A stretch of 64,000 nt of DNA, from the NCBI RefSeq assembly GCF_015706575.1, contig NW_024037056.1:5159176-5223175 (forward strand), read 5' to 3'. The number at the start of each line of letters is the position of its first letter. Positions within the stretch are counted from its first letter, which is position 1. This DNA comes from Patiria miniata. Lineage: Eukaryota; Echinodermata; Asteroidea; Valvatida; Asterinidae. The notes under the pieces were generated by a model. It searched no databases and had not been told where the DNA came from. It saw only the letters and a program-made list of their open reading frames with translations. Below, piece by piece: positions 1 through 11,697 of the stretch. The translations under genes were made by a program, and so were the position numbers.

Positions 1-1340
1 TTTGCGTCCGTCTATTTTTCGAAAAGGTATACCATGGAGATGCTTTGGTGAAAAAATGGTGCTTTTGTCCACTGTGTCACGATTTTTTCACTAAGGTACC
101 TCACTAGTGCTTCTGGTGCGTCCTGCGACTCCACCATCTTCATTTAACATCGGGCGAGTAACACACTTAAATTCAAGACATTGATTATATACCAGGGGTA
201 GGGAAGGACAGAGTATTTCTGAATTTGTCGAAATTATATTTGTAGGTTTATGCTATGGATGTTATGGGTATAGATAAAGCTCAATTATAACTGTGACGGA
301 ATGTGGTAGTTAGAGTTTTCATTAAAAACAAGACATGTACCAGCCAATTGGTCTGGTCATAACTGGAGCTGTTATTCTCTTCCGGCCAAACTCAGCGACA
401 GGCCTTACGAGGGACAGTAATGTCCATATCAATTATCTTCCACACAACCCTGTGCATAGCTTGAACATATGAAAACGGATGGGCGATGCTATTGTTCATG
501 ATTTCCGCAGCTATGATCAACAACTAAAATTGGCGCTTTCCAGAGTAGGCCAATAAAAGTTTTAATCAAAACATATTTTGACAAAATCTCTAACGTGTAA
601 AAGAAAGTGGCAACATTCTCTTCGTCCACGGATAATATCACCAAGACCATGTCGTTACATTTTTTTATTTTTATATTTTTATTAACTTACCGTCAAGCCG
701 ACTTGGCTTATCCATGCTAACATCATATGGCTTGTTTAGCGTACATGTTGGCCCGGCCAAGCGATAACGTTAAAATCTAGAAAAACAAATATGAACTTTA
801 GACGAGATTAAAATACGTGTACAATTGTGTTTTTGTTATAACGCAACGAAGGGCTGTCATTTGCTTCGCTGAAGTGTTTTGTAAAACAGAATGAAATAGA
901 ATAGTCATATTATATGTTGTGAAGCAATAGTATCAGGGTCATGGGAAAAAAGATTTCCTCAGGGAAAGGCGTATATTAAAGGAGGCTACTTTTGGAACAA
1001 AAATCGATCTAACACGACAAATGACTTGATGAAAATTGTGTTTACTTAAGCGTATGTCGTACGGTTTTCACAAACTAGAAAGATAGAAGTCTAGTCCGCC
1101 TAAAATGAATAAAAATGAAAACCGACAATAAAAGCCTTGGCCTACCCCAGAAAGGTAGCTATTTACTTCATTTTCTCTCGCCTTATGTATAATGTGCTGT
1201 GCACCCAAAGGGCGTCTTGTATGACGTGGTGCATTACATTTGTAGGCCTATGTACGTGTACAAGGGGCAGTCATGTTTGCCTCTCTTCGTGACAACGCAA
1301 AATGCAATTATCGATATGCCTGCCAATGGCATCATTAATG
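1..1340. other. Intergenic DNA, no gene seen
   Basis: Short open frames only, none with a recognisable domain, and no clear splice-bounded exon. AT-rich, with scattered TAGGCCTA words that are common in marine deuterostome genomes. I see no repeat with defined ends here. Confidence 0.6.
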
Positions 1341-1345
1341 TGGGG

Positions 1346-1545
1346 TGCTGTGGTCCAATGGTTACGGTGTTCGACTGGTGTGCCATGGTACATGTGTTCG
1401 AATCCTAACCGTGGGAACACGGTGCTTGTGCTTTTGAGCAAGGCACTTAACCATTATTGCTTCGTCCTTTGGATGGGACGTAAAGCCGTAGGTCCCGTGT
1501 GTTGTGTGATGCACGTTAAATCTCGGAGCAGCTTAGCAAAATAAA
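1346..1545 (+). mobile_element. tRNA-derived SINE
   Basis: An RNA polymerase III type head is visible: an A-box-like TGGTCCAATGG at 1351-1361 and a B box TGTTCGAATCC at 1395-1405, 34 bp between them, as in tRNA genes. The head is followed by a non-tRNA body containing the word GAGCAAGGCACTTAACC (about 1436-1452) and then GGATGGGACGTAAAGCCGT (about 1472-1490). Words of this kind occur in conserved central domains of metazoan SINEs; I cannot say from memory which named domain family this is. The head does not fold as a clean cloverleaf, so it is not a functional tRNA gene. The element seems to end in an A-rich tail near 1545. Confidence 0.7.
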
Positions 1546-1802
1546 AATAGAATTTTATCACCACATACACATGTGTTTATAGGTCAATAACCCTGGCATG
1601 CCTGTACATGCACAAGATATAGGTCATTCCTATGGCCAGGGATTGTTTACAACCTCTTTGGGCTCTGGGTCGGCGGCTTTTACTGGTTGGCCACTGAGAT
1701 CTCCAATTACTACACAGAGGCATTAGGCTTAATCTTGGCTCCTGTCTTTCAACACTCCTTACTCCGGATTGGCTAGAGACTGGCCACTTGGAGTCTACAG
1801 GC

Positions 1803-2165
1803 TTGTGGTGTAAAGTAGGGGTGAGGATTACATGGAAGCTTGGCCTAATTGGCCCATTGAAAAAAAATATAAACATACTTGGAAAATGTGGACTATTAAA
1901 CTACTGTCTCGCTGCTATAAAGAACCCAGTAACACCTAAAGCTAAGAGAAGGGTTTGCCGCGGTGTTTCTGGCAGTGGCTGCAATATGCGCCGCAGCACC
2001 TTGTAAATCCTTATAAGGTGCTACATATTAGGTCTCACATTTCTCATTAACTTCATTTACCTGTCTTTAATAAAAGACATAATTTTCAGCGCCTTGAGTA
2101 CCTAATTGTTGGTAGATACGTGCGCTGTATAAGACTTCGGTATTATTATTGTATGAATTTACTAT
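1803..2165 (+). repeat. SINE-like sequence with a duplicated ~60-bp block
   Basis: A block of about 60 bp (approximately 1806-1866) recurs almost unchanged at about 2188-2251; both copies contain CATGGAAGCTTGGCCTAATT and end in an A run. Between them lies a segment with the 3' signature GTGCGCTGTATAAGA followed by a TTATTATTATTG run (about 2122-2155), which is the style of tail left by L2-like LINEs and the SINEs they mobilise. The most economical reading is nested or tandem insertions of related short elements. The exact ends are uncertain. Confidence 0.5.
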
Positions 2166-2251
2166 TGTTATTAGGTGTTGGGCTTGAGGTGTAAAGTAGG
2201 GGTGGGGATTACATGGAAGCTTGGCCTAATTGGCCCATTGAAAAAAAAAAT

Positions 2252-4025
2252 TGTCCAACATGAGTGACATTGTATTTAACCATCATGACCATGTAACCTT
2301 TTCAGATATATATTATGTAGGCCTATTTATGTCATCCACGTCCAACTTCCCAACAATTAGGGTCTGTCCATCTTTATTGTACCATTCTATTATCTAGGCC
2401 CTACTCAAACTCAAAGATCAATCCAGCATGATCGATTCATTCCGCCTACGGTATGGTTGGCAGTGAGGCTGAGCCTCTTTTAAATCACGGGAGCAGAGCC
2501 CCAAAAAATTCACACGCAACTACACAGCAACACTGACAAAAACTGGCACGAAACCAGGGCTATAATTGGAAAATTCTCAACTCGAATTCCATCCATGAAA
2601 GCATGTTTGCGCATGATGTCCAAAACTGTATATAATGCAGGAAAAATCCTGGGATCTGGACGTCAAGAACAGCGTTCCTCAGGGGAGAATTGAAGGCCTG
2701 CAGATAGACAAAGTTTCACACTGCACGCCCGCGATTTTGCGGCCAAGCATGCCGTGAACCTCAGCGCTCAGCCGGTACCGGGCGGACTGAAATCTAGACG
2801 GGGAATTCACCGACCGTACTCCACCGGTCATAACCAGATAACATTGCGTACTTCAGTGTCCGTAGACTGATCACAGAGCATGACTCAAGCACACAAGCTT
2901 CACTGATGGACTACATTTGTAATCATGATCTCAAAACCTCACCAAGAGGTTGAACAAATAACTGATGAAGTACAAGTCAGCTGGAGAAACCCAGACGAAA
3001 TAAAAGAAGTACCAGTCCGATGAATAGCAGACAACAGTCACCTGGCGCGTGCAGGGCCTACTCAGTGTACGGCATCATGCCCACGGCCGGGCGAAGCAAA
3101 CAAAATCGAGATGACGAAAAGATGCTAAAAACTCAAAAGACCACTGCAGCCAGCTGTATAACAAAACTCCTGTACCATCCCGGAGACCTTCCACCAAACG
3201 ATGTTCAATTATGAACGAGACACCCATGGAAATACAAGCGAAAAACGAAATATTCCGGGAGAAATTTATTTTTGATATAGCGGTCTCAAAAAGCTACGCC
3301 GAACTGGCCTTTTTTGCCCCAAATGCACTTAGCGCGTCAATGCGCTCGCGTGAACTTATTACATTTGTATCAACTCTGCAAAAAGCATCCATCCTTATGC
3401 CAAGAACATCGTTTTTTGGCTTCATGCCATCAAGGGGCGGCAAACTGCAAATAGGCCAATCGATATGTTTACTTTTCCTACACCACAGAAACCATCAACT
3501 GATAAAAGAAATTGTGGACTCAACTGTGTGTGAAGAACAATGTATTTTATCTTTCAGTGATAAAATGAAATAATTGTGCGCCAAACACATTAAATAATTG
3601 GTTTGGTCGGAGGCGAACGAGGCTATGATTTATAAATAATGGTTTTCAGCAAACCAGGCAACCAGACTACAGCAAAACCATTATATATTATATAATAATG
3701 GTTTTCTGAGCTAAATAATGAAACTCGCATGCAAATTACCTTCACTACGACACGCCTATGATTTAAATATTCATATCACATTGCACACCGCACTTGCTGT
3801 AGAGAACAAGCAGTATTGAGTATTTTGGGTGGGTCTGAATTGTTGTAATTTGCGCCCCGAAAGCTATTGGAAATGACTCTCAAATGTTGTAAACCCTTGT
3901 CTCAATTAATGTAAACTAGCGTATTTTAGGTCAACGATTCTTAAAAAATACGGAGAAATTAGCTTTGCACAACGCTCGTGCTAGCTAGCTAAGATGGCCA
4001 TCATGATCTTTCCTGCAGTGCAGTG

Positions 4026-4026
<1 letters not shown>
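2252..4026. other. Intergenic DNA, no supported gene
   Basis: Two short consecutive open frames (3020-3214 and 3211-3573, plus strand) show no domain I recognise, no bounding splice sites and no coding bias I can judge, so I do not call them. Otherwise unique-looking sequence. Confidence 0.5.
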
Positions 4027-4060
<34 letters not shown>

Positions 4061-4503
4061 GAGGAACCAAATAAATTATATAATAAATTATTAAAGCGTG
4101 CAAAAAATTATGTATAAATAATGAGGTACCAAATAAATTAGGTATAAATATATATAGCGTGCAAAAAATAATATATAAATAAAAAGGTTGCAAATAAATA
4201 ATATATAAATAAAAAAAGGTGTAAAAATATATATATATTAGAATATACCAAATCAATTTTATATAAATTAAAAAAGTGTGCATAAAATTGTATATAAATA
4301 ATAATTCTAGTTTACCCAAAATTATATGTGAATAATTAGGTTGCAAAAAAATATATATATAAATAATGCAGTGGCAAATAAATTTATTTATATATACTGC
4401 AAACTGCCAAACAATTATTTACATATAATTATCCGGAAAACTGAATTATATAAATAAATAATGAATTATATATAAATAATTTTGTTAAATAATTTAATTA
4501 CAC
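4027..4503. repeat. AT microsatellite and AT-rich degenerate repeat
   Basis: Begins with an uninterrupted (AT)n run at about 4027-4058, then degenerate ~50-60 bp repeats built from AAATAAATTATATA and ATATATAAATAATG words up to the start of the minisatellite. No coding potential is credible; open frames here are low-complexity Ile/Tyr/Leu strings. Confidence 0.85.
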
Positions 4504-5010
4504 ATGGCACCTAATAGGCACGACGGTTTTACTCACAGGCACGATGGACCTGCTCACAGGCACGATGGTTTTACTCACAGGCACGACGGTTTTACTCACA
4601 GGCACGATGGACCTGCTCACAGGCACGATGGTTTTACTCACAGGCTCGATGGACCTGCTCACAGGCACGACGGTTTTACTCACAGGTACGATGGTTTTTC
4701 TCACAGGCTCAATGGACCTGCTCACAGGCACGATGGTTTTACTCACAGGCACGATGGACCTGCTCACAGGTACGATGTTTTTACTCACAGGTACGATAGC
4801 TTTACTCACAGGCACGATGGACCTGCTCACGGGCACGATGGTTTTACTCACGGGCACGTTGGTTTTACTCACGGGCACGATGGTTTTACTCACAGGCACG
4901 ATGGTTTTACTCACGGGCACGATGGAGCTACTCACAGGCACGATGGAACTACTCACAGGCACGATGGACGTGCTCACAGGCACGATGGACCTGCTCACAG
5001 GCACGATAAC
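4504..5010 (+). repeat. 21-bp minisatellite, about 24 units
   Basis: Tandem units of 21 bp, each with the core GGCACGATGG followed by a TTTTACT or ACCTGCT variant and CACA. Because 21 is divisible by three, three of the six frames stay open over the whole array and give heptapeptide strings (Thr-His-Arg-His-Asp-Gly type and Leu-Leu-Thr-Gly-Thr type forward; Val-Pro-Val-Ser type on the other strand). At least two unit types (TTTTACT and GACCTGCT) are interspersed irregularly. No start context, splice site or flanking exon supports translation, so I call it non-coding. Confidence 0.9.
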
Positions 5011-5486
5011 ATATAGGTGTCCTTTACAGTACATAACAACACTTTATATTTGTCAAAAGCAGTTTTTGTTGTTATCAAAATAAAGCACACAATTTCAATT
5101 TTTCACTTATTTAGCCATCTTGGCCAAATAGTGCATGTATCGAGGCACTTTTTGTGTTTTTCGGAAGTCTCGAATAAATCTCGTACGCTTTTGGGCCATG
5201 CGAGCTTGACCTCGGGACGAGAAACTGAGGTTAAACAGGGCTGGGTGCGTGACTGACTGGGCACCGCGCAGTTTTGACAAATAATGTTCGTGCGTTACGT
5301 GACGTGCGTAGCACACGAACGCACTAAAGGGCGTGCAGTTTATAGATATATATGCAGTCTTCGTAATACGCGCGCAGTACGCTTTGAATAGCCTTTCAGC
5401 GTCGTTTACGTGTTCATCAAGGCCAGTGGTTGGTGAAGGAACGCGCACTAGACAATGGAGTCGAGGCTGGGAATGTACAACATTTG

Positions 5487-5870
5487 CTTTTGCTGTAATT
5501 TTCAGAAATAAATGAATTTGGAGGAATAGTATCTAATAAAGCAAATATCGTTACAACTTGTATCACGGTTTTGGTTCGTAGACGCTGGAAAAACCAAGAA
5601 AACCAATCATGTTCTTGCAGTCTGGTTCCCTAACCCCACTCAAGATGAAACGAAGCAATTCATAGACGTTGGGGAATTATGAGGTCAGAGAATCAGTTTA
5701 GTTGGCTAAATACGGAATAACCAAATACGATGCAGTTTTTGAAAAAAAGCCACTTTATTTCAAAGTGTCAGCACACCAGCTGCAATAATTGTACGGATGC
5801 TTTAGACTGTCGTTCCCTAACAGTCCAGTAAAGAAATTTGCGATAATTCCAAAACGTTTTTATCAAATGT
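5487..5870 (+). repeat. Interspersed repeat R, copy 1
   Basis: Shares an ordered series of words with 38690-39056 (minus) and 42312-44010 (plus): AATTTTCAGAAAT, then CAAGAAAACC, AGTCTGGTTCCCT, a GATGAAA-type segment, and CCCTAACARTCCAGTAA near the far end. Similarity is patchy, so these are old copies. No protein is encoded that I can identify. Confidence 0.6.
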
Positions 5871-6957
5871 TTTATACATGATTTATGGATAAAATATGAT
5901 ATATGCCTACAAAAAAACATTGATTTTATCTCTTGAAGATAAAATGCTTTACACTTTGGGCACATTACAGTTTTCATGTCGTTTTTTTTTAATTGCGCAA
6001 CAAACAAAACAATCGGGTTGATTGCAAAATCTGAAGAAGTTGCGTTGACGTTCCGTACAATTGCGCAAGAAACCGAAGGAAGAAGATTCCTTACCAAATA
6101 TGCTCTTATTTGGTTGATATGCAGATTTTGAGGTTTACATTGACCAATAAAAATTCATAATATCCTACCGTGACCAATCAGATGAAAGGTCTGTCCATGG
6201 GCCTGGGTATTTAGCCCATACCACGGGGCTTGGCGGCCGTCATTGCGTTGCAGCTTTTCAGCAAGAAACTTGACCAAAACTCCTATTTTCGTCATCGTGT
6301 TCCTCGTCTTTGTCACGTTTCATCTGCCTGTGTACGAAATATTGCTCGATTTTGCAAGATATTGAAGAGATTGCTCACCTGTAAGCTCCTGTTGGACGGA
6401 CAAAAGGACGACTGAAGACTGACCTAATTCACAGTTGACGCTGTGGGAAGATGCTGACGGAGCGCCTCCGCCGAAGAAGTCGCGCCAACCTGTTGCGCAC
6501 CGACCGGAGCCACCACCCCGAACGCACCCAAACCCGGCCCGGAGGAGGATCATGCGGATGAGCCGGCAATCCTGGATGTGCATCCTTCCCGAGTACAACT
6601 ACGAGATGCATCATGGCAACATGAACAATTATAACAATGTTTCTGACTCTGTGCCAAGGCCTATTATCACTGGTAGTCCCGGGGGTGGTGAGTATGGTAT
6701 TACATGTACTTCTTACACTGAGACAATTCTATTTAGTGGAATTCAGGTAGAAGCAAATGACCGCTCTGTTCCATTGTTTCAGATCAGTAAGTGTGCATCA
6801 TTGGGTTTTCATGTTACTCTAAGTACAAAAGACAAGATTTGGTCCGGGCAATAGGTGGATTTGGCGCCACTGTACAACGATACTACACATGCTGTATTTT
6901 CATGGTCTGAGCCATCAAATTTAACATTTGCAATGGAAGGGGACAACCTGGTCTGTA
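5871..6957. other. Intergenic DNA with one unassigned open frame
   Basis: An open frame of 139 codons (6435-6854, plus) has a proline/arginine-rich N-terminal part and no domain I know. It could be a 5' exon or a relic of a mobile element, but no GT donor in frame stands out and nothing downstream continues it. Confidence 0.3.
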
Positions 6958-7172
6958 ACAACTGATAATGTAGTAACCAACGGATAACGTATCACCGACC
7001 GATAATGTAGCAAAAATTGACTGATAGTGTAATACAATTTGTATCTGATAATGTATCACGAGTCGACGGATAATGTAACTACAAAATAACTGTATCCAAT
7101 AATGTATCACCACGGAACGGATACTGTATCAACCGATTAAGTATCAAAAATCAACCGATAATGTACCAGTAT
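6958..7172. repeat. Degenerate tandem repeat of a GATAATGTATCA motif
   Basis: About ten imperfect copies of CGATAATGTATCA spaced roughly 20 bp apart; variants include GATAACGTATCAC, GATAGTGTAATAC and GATACTGTATCAA. Looks like an old minisatellite. Confidence 0.75.
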
Positions 7173-9834
7173 GGGGAAAAGGTGTACACAAATGTTTGTT
7201 TTATGTCATATATTTCCCGCCCCACTTTTTGACCGGGGAGGGGGGTGGGGGCTATTGGATCACACCCCCAACTTGTTTCGTATTTTAAGAAAGAAAGGCA
7301 GATTTTCAGGTATTTTTCAAACTTTCCAATCGCCGAAATGTATTAAATAGTACTGAGAAAAGCAGAAAAAGTACAAAATGCTTGAAATACGCTGATACAT
7401 CTGTATCACGAACAGCGCCCCAAAGTCATGTGGTCTCCACCTCTCCCCCTCTGTTTTTGATTTTACCACGGAACTATGGGCTCCGTGCACAGAAACGGAG
7501 AGTTGAGGGAGGACCCAGACTGGTTCCCGGTCCATCCACTGCGTATTTTGAATGATGCAAAGTTATTGGGGGAGGGAACAGTCTGGGAGACCATCGCAAG
7601 TTAAATTGAACGTATGCGCGCGCCGACGTTGCCTGACGGATCATGCGAAGACGCTGCGGCTAATAATCTTGGCACATTCTGGAAGTGGTGTGGAACTTTG
7701 CACCAACCAGTACAGTACAGTACGCACATGCTGTGTCCCGTCCATTGATCTCCATACGGAGATCAATGGTCCCGTACGCCTAATTTTTATTTACACCCTA
7801 GTGTAGGGTACCCATTTTTTCAGGCGACTTGAATCAAGGTCACAGGATTGTAGAGCGCCGTGCACCTACATTCCCGTAGGTTTCTGCACAAATTTGCATT
7901 TTTTATGTCCGTAAAAGTAACTTTTTTGACCAGAAGTTATTATATCTCCAACAAAATTCAATATTAAATTTCAAGCTGGATAGTCATCTCGAAGCTTGCT
8001 TTATTTTCCCGTCGTTTTTTTTTTTTCGTTTAAAAATGGGAGTGCGCTTTGCTAAAAATCTTCAAATTATGTCAGCGTATCTGATAAAATTGTGTATAAA
8101 AACATTGTTTTTGAACAATGAAAAGGAAAACGTAGAACGTAAAAACTAATACCTTTTGGGAGAATGGTTTGAGGGTTACGGTTGATGGGTGTGTTTGCTG
8201 TGCATATTTCGAAAAAGATTTGACCTCAATTAACGCTAAGAGCGGTGGCGTGACCAGGCTTGAAGGGGGTGGGGCATTGATAGAAGGCAACATCATGGAG
8301 ATCTTAAAAGCGAAATCGGGAAAGCTGATAGAAGCGAAAACGGGACGGTGAAAGTTATATTTTGCAACGGGCAAAACACAAAACCACTGCTACTCATAGG
8401 GAAACGAAACGGGTAAACCATACGAACTAACAAAAAAAAAAGTTTATTTACATGACTCTACCCATTTTGTTCAACGTTGTGAGATTATTGTGCCTTCTTG
8501 AAGATTTTGAGATGCTCGATATGCCACTACAGGAGAGCACAATTACACAAATGTATTTGGTTTTTTTTTGGTTTTTTGGTGAAGGACTGGGGGAGGGGCA
8601 TGCATCCGGCGTTATCCAACAGTACAGAACTGTGTCTGATAACGGCGTAAGCCGTGTCTCGAGGAGGGACACTGGAGAATGGAGTGTTGTCCCTTAATAC
8701 TGCCGTGAATTTAAATTGAAGGACAACGCAAAAACTACGGAAAAAGACGTTCAAAATGATCATCATTCTGTTTGTTGATGAATAAAATAGCACTTAGTCG
8801 GACTTACACAACTGGATGCAAGGGGTTTTTTTTAGCAACGCGCACCAGCATCTTAAAACGGGAAATAAATACGAGAATTAAAATACACCAAACGTCGAAA
8901 TGAACAATCAGCTTGATAACCCATTTCGAATTTTGTTGAGGAAAAAACTCTCACAGGTCAACAAAATTCGTTTACGGACATAAAACTATATCTTTCCATA
9001 CAAACCAACGGAATTAAACGTGCGCGTAACGCAACTTTTGCCCCACGCGCTGAAAAATGGCGGAGCCTATGGCAGAACGCGCGTCTGTACGCACTGTAGC
9101 CTTTAGTCAAGTCCCCCGCGCCTATACCGGACCATCCGGACACGTAACGCAACCCGGATGCTGGCACGTAAAAAGATTAGCACGAGCGGTGCCGATCTAG
9201 TCTTTTTCAACCTCGTCCCCAGGGTGTCAAGCAGTACGCGCCCACCACTACCTGCTCTCTCACCCTGGTATTGGATCATTTGCATGTGCAAGATTTTTGA
9301 ACACGTATGCAAATAAGGAGTAGTCTGGTGCCTGCCCGTGCGTTACATGTGCGTTTGTTTCTGTATGCGGTGTCTGGGGTAAAAACAGAATCAATTCGTC
9401 GCAGCGCGAGCATGGCGTGATTTACGAAAACATAATTTTATTTTAATTAAACTGTTACGATCTTAACGAGACAACATGCAGTATCACATTTTATTTTTAA
9501 TATTAACAAACTGGAAAGGAAATGAATATTTTCGAGAAGGCGTGGACGAATGATCGCGAAAACACGTACTGCACGTTGTGAATAACAACACCAAGTACAC
9601 GATATAAATCCATTTCTAGCCAATTGCGGTATCGAATCAGGATGCAGGAAGAAAGTTTCCTTTCCAGGGTTTACTATTGGAAACAACGTTGGAAATAAAG
9701 TAAGCACTGGGGACGAGGTTGAGTCTTTTCATTCTAATATCTATGCCTGTAACCTTTTACCTACGCGCGCGCGTGTATACTCTCTATACATGTGTGAAAG
9801 TATATAATTTATGAATTGCAGGGCTTGGTCGAGC
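7173..9834. other. Intergenic DNA, no gene seen
   Basis: No recognisable coding sequence. There is a G-rich patch near 7228-7252 and a small perfect hairpin at about 7742-7769 (12-bp arms with loop ATAC). Otherwise nothing to report. Confidence 0.5.
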
Positions 9835-9910
9835 ACCGCCGTTGCCTAGTGGTAAGGCATGCAGGCTAAAGATCAAAGGTCCCAAGTTCGATTCCTTGCT
9901 CGGCTATCAG
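9835..9910 (+). mobile_element. tRNA-like sequence, probable SINE head
   Basis: A-box-like TTGCCTAGTGG at 9842-9852 and B-box-like AGTTCGATTCC at 9885-9895 with tRNA-like spacing. The outer stems do not pair (5' GCCG side against 3' CTCGGCT side) and the T stem has mismatches, so this is a tRNA-derived element or pseudogene rather than a working tRNA. No clear SINE body or tail follows. Confidence 0.45.
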
Positions 9911-10353
9911 ATTTTGCTCTTTTTTTCATCTTATCTTAGAAACGTTATTTTTCAGTCGGATACTAATTATTGTATAGCAGCAATTTTCTTTTCATTTCAG
10001 TTTTGAGGCTCTGGAGGATTTTTTTTAAAAATGGGAAATAAAGCACCAAGTTGAATTATGCTAGTCTCCACTCAAGCCTGGTAATAAAACCATGGCTCCA
10101 TAGGAAAGCGTCCCGTACGTCCATTGTGTTCTCGAAAGTGGTGAAACGCGCCTATTGTGTTGGAGCACGGAGCTTATACGGAGGCCAAGTTTCCGGAGAA
10201 AAGAACTTGTCCACATTTTGGCGCGGATGTGCCAGTTCAGTTACCCCCCCCCCCCCACGGCAAAAGCTGGATACGCCACTAGCCTAGGCCCACTTGGAAG
10301 TAGAGCGTCTCCAAACCAAATCAACTCCCTCCCAAATTCAAAACAAAACATAT

Positions 10354-10857
10354 TGTAGCGCAATGCATTTTACGGAGGGCGCACTTTAGTTCTTTACTGG
10401 TAGCCAGCGGGTGCGCGTGCACACACCCATGTTTATGGGGGCACCAGCCAATTAGCGCAGTGTATATAAGCGGCCATGCGCTCAGCTTCGCCCTCTTTCT
10501 GCTGTGGCCAAAACCCCATTGATAAATGATTCCTGCATCATAATCCAGATAATTATGTAATCTCTGAGTTTGTAAGGGAAGTGATCGAGTATAAGATCAC
10601 GTGGGCGAGGCGCCTGGGTAGGCGAATAAATAATCTTCCGAAACACATAACTGGTGTCAGGTCCCCATCCTTCCCCAGTCCCCCTAGTTAGTCCGCTTGG
10701 GTTGTGTGAGCGAGAGTGCGTGTGAGGGTGATCCTTTGGTAGTCTGCTGCGGGCCTGGCGGTAAATCTCCGCCAAAACGGATCTGCGTATCCGACCGTAG
10801 AGGCTAGGCCGTTCGCCGCTACTCGCCGGGGCAGTCGTCCGAGGCAGTACCGCTACA
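10354..10857 (+). repeat. 5' LTR of the outer element
   Basis: Starts TGTAGCG and ends CGCTACA, a perfect 7-bp inverted repeat, and is followed after three bases by a primer binding site. The first ~45 bp match 24498-24542 with three differences, which defines the left edge. The internal CCAAT, TATATAA and AATAAA (10625-10630) signals fit the U3-R-U5 layout. Confidence 0.88.
10448..10469 (+). promoter_or_regulatory. Probable LTR core promoter
   Basis: CCAAT at 10448-10452 and TATATAA at 10463-10469 lie about 100 bp into the LTR. Transcription would begin some 25-30 bp downstream, near 10495, a C/T-rich stretch. The CCAAT-TATA distance is unusually short, so the CCAAT may be fortuitous; the TATA box is the stronger call. 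Confidence 0.5.
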
Positions 10858-10860
10858 AAT

Positions 10861-10877
10861 TGGTGTCAGAAGTGGGA
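10861..10877 (+). other. Primer binding site of the outer element (tRNA-Leu type)
   Basis: TGGTGTCAGAAGTGGGA begins three bases after the LTR. It is complementary to the CCA end and acceptor/T-arm bases of a common animal tRNA-Leu (the CAA isoacceptor, from family knowledge). It starts with the obligatory TGG. Confidence 0.8.
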
Positions 10878-10902
10878 TAGGCGCCGTTGCTTCACTACTA
10901 GG

Positions 10903-11062
10903 TGTTGTAATATTAATGTCGAACTACATATTCATATTGTGCGCACAGCGCATGAACACAGTGTGTGTAATGTGGCTACACTCTTGTTGCATCCTGGTGG
11001 AATAAACGCACTACGTCCAAGTGCCTGGGAACCTGAACAACCTTTGTCATGCTATCACTACA
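10903..11062 (+). repeat. 5' LTR of the inner element
   Basis: 160 bp, TGTTGTAA to ACTACA, matching 16892-17051 with three substitutions. Contains AATAAA at 11001-11006 as a likely polyadenylation signal. No obvious TATA box. Such short LTRs are typical of the Mag/SURL-like branch of Ty3/Gypsy (family knowledge; assignment tentative). Confidence 0.95.
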
Positions 11063-11080
11063 TGGTGGCAGCGGTAGTGG
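11063..11080 (+). other. Primer binding site of the inner element (tRNA-Leu type)
   Basis: TGGTGGCAGCGGT directly abuts the LTR. It is complementary to the 3' end of another tRNA-Leu isoacceptor (CAG/AAG type, from family knowledge); the match weakens after 13 bases. Confidence 0.75.
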
Positions 11081-11697
11081 ACACTGAAATGCGGCACATA
11101 CGCCGCGACCAGGCATCGTGCTAGCTAAACGCCAAACGCCTGCGAAAGACCGCCACGGACAGAGCACGGATCGATGTCCAGCAGCCAACATCGACAGCGA
11201 TCGGACTGAGCTGACACTGCACGCGAAGAGCCTTGTTCACCAGCGGCCAACGTGACGCGTGATAGCCTATACGCGCCAGCCCACACTGTACTCGCAACGA
11301 CCACAGACTGGCCGGAAGCGACCCAGTTTTCCCGTTCAGTTTATCAGGGGAAATTTGCCGCATAGCACATATCGTAAATGTACATGTGCTGAGGGACCGA
11401 GTCAGCATATGCAATCGACAGTCACGGACAGAGGACAGGGCGATTGTAAGTGTTTTGTCCGAACCTTTAGATTGACAAAGTATCACTGAGTGTACATGCC
11501 GTACATAACTTTGCGTTTTGCATGTGAACGCCATTGACTTGTGTGCAGCTTGTTGATAAAAGCAGTTCCGGCGAGCCATACCCTGGAACTACCCCCGCGC
11601 ACACGCTTATCGGGATTTGACCTTTGACCTCACCTGAGGCGAACCACGGCCGAACCAGTCATATTGTTCCGCCGATTAACGCTGCAGCTTGCAAACA

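Noticed and set aside
3211..3573. Protein-coding gene of 120 codons
   Set aside because: No domain, no exon signals, no similarity I recognise.
4498..5083. Long open frames of 170-179 codons on both strands
   Set aside because: They follow entirely from the 21-bp tandem unit, which has no stop in three frames; there is no start context, splice site or domain.
6435..6854. Protein-coding gene of 139 codons
   Set aside because: No recognisable domain, no splice sites and no partner exons; could not be supported beyond being open.
9835..9910. Functional tRNA gene
   Set aside because: A and B boxes are present but the acceptor stem does not pair and the T stem has mismatches.
10225..10290. Right end of another hAT-type element (GGATACGCCACTAG after a C run)
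   Set aside because: Only one end is visible and no 8-bp duplication or left end could be found.
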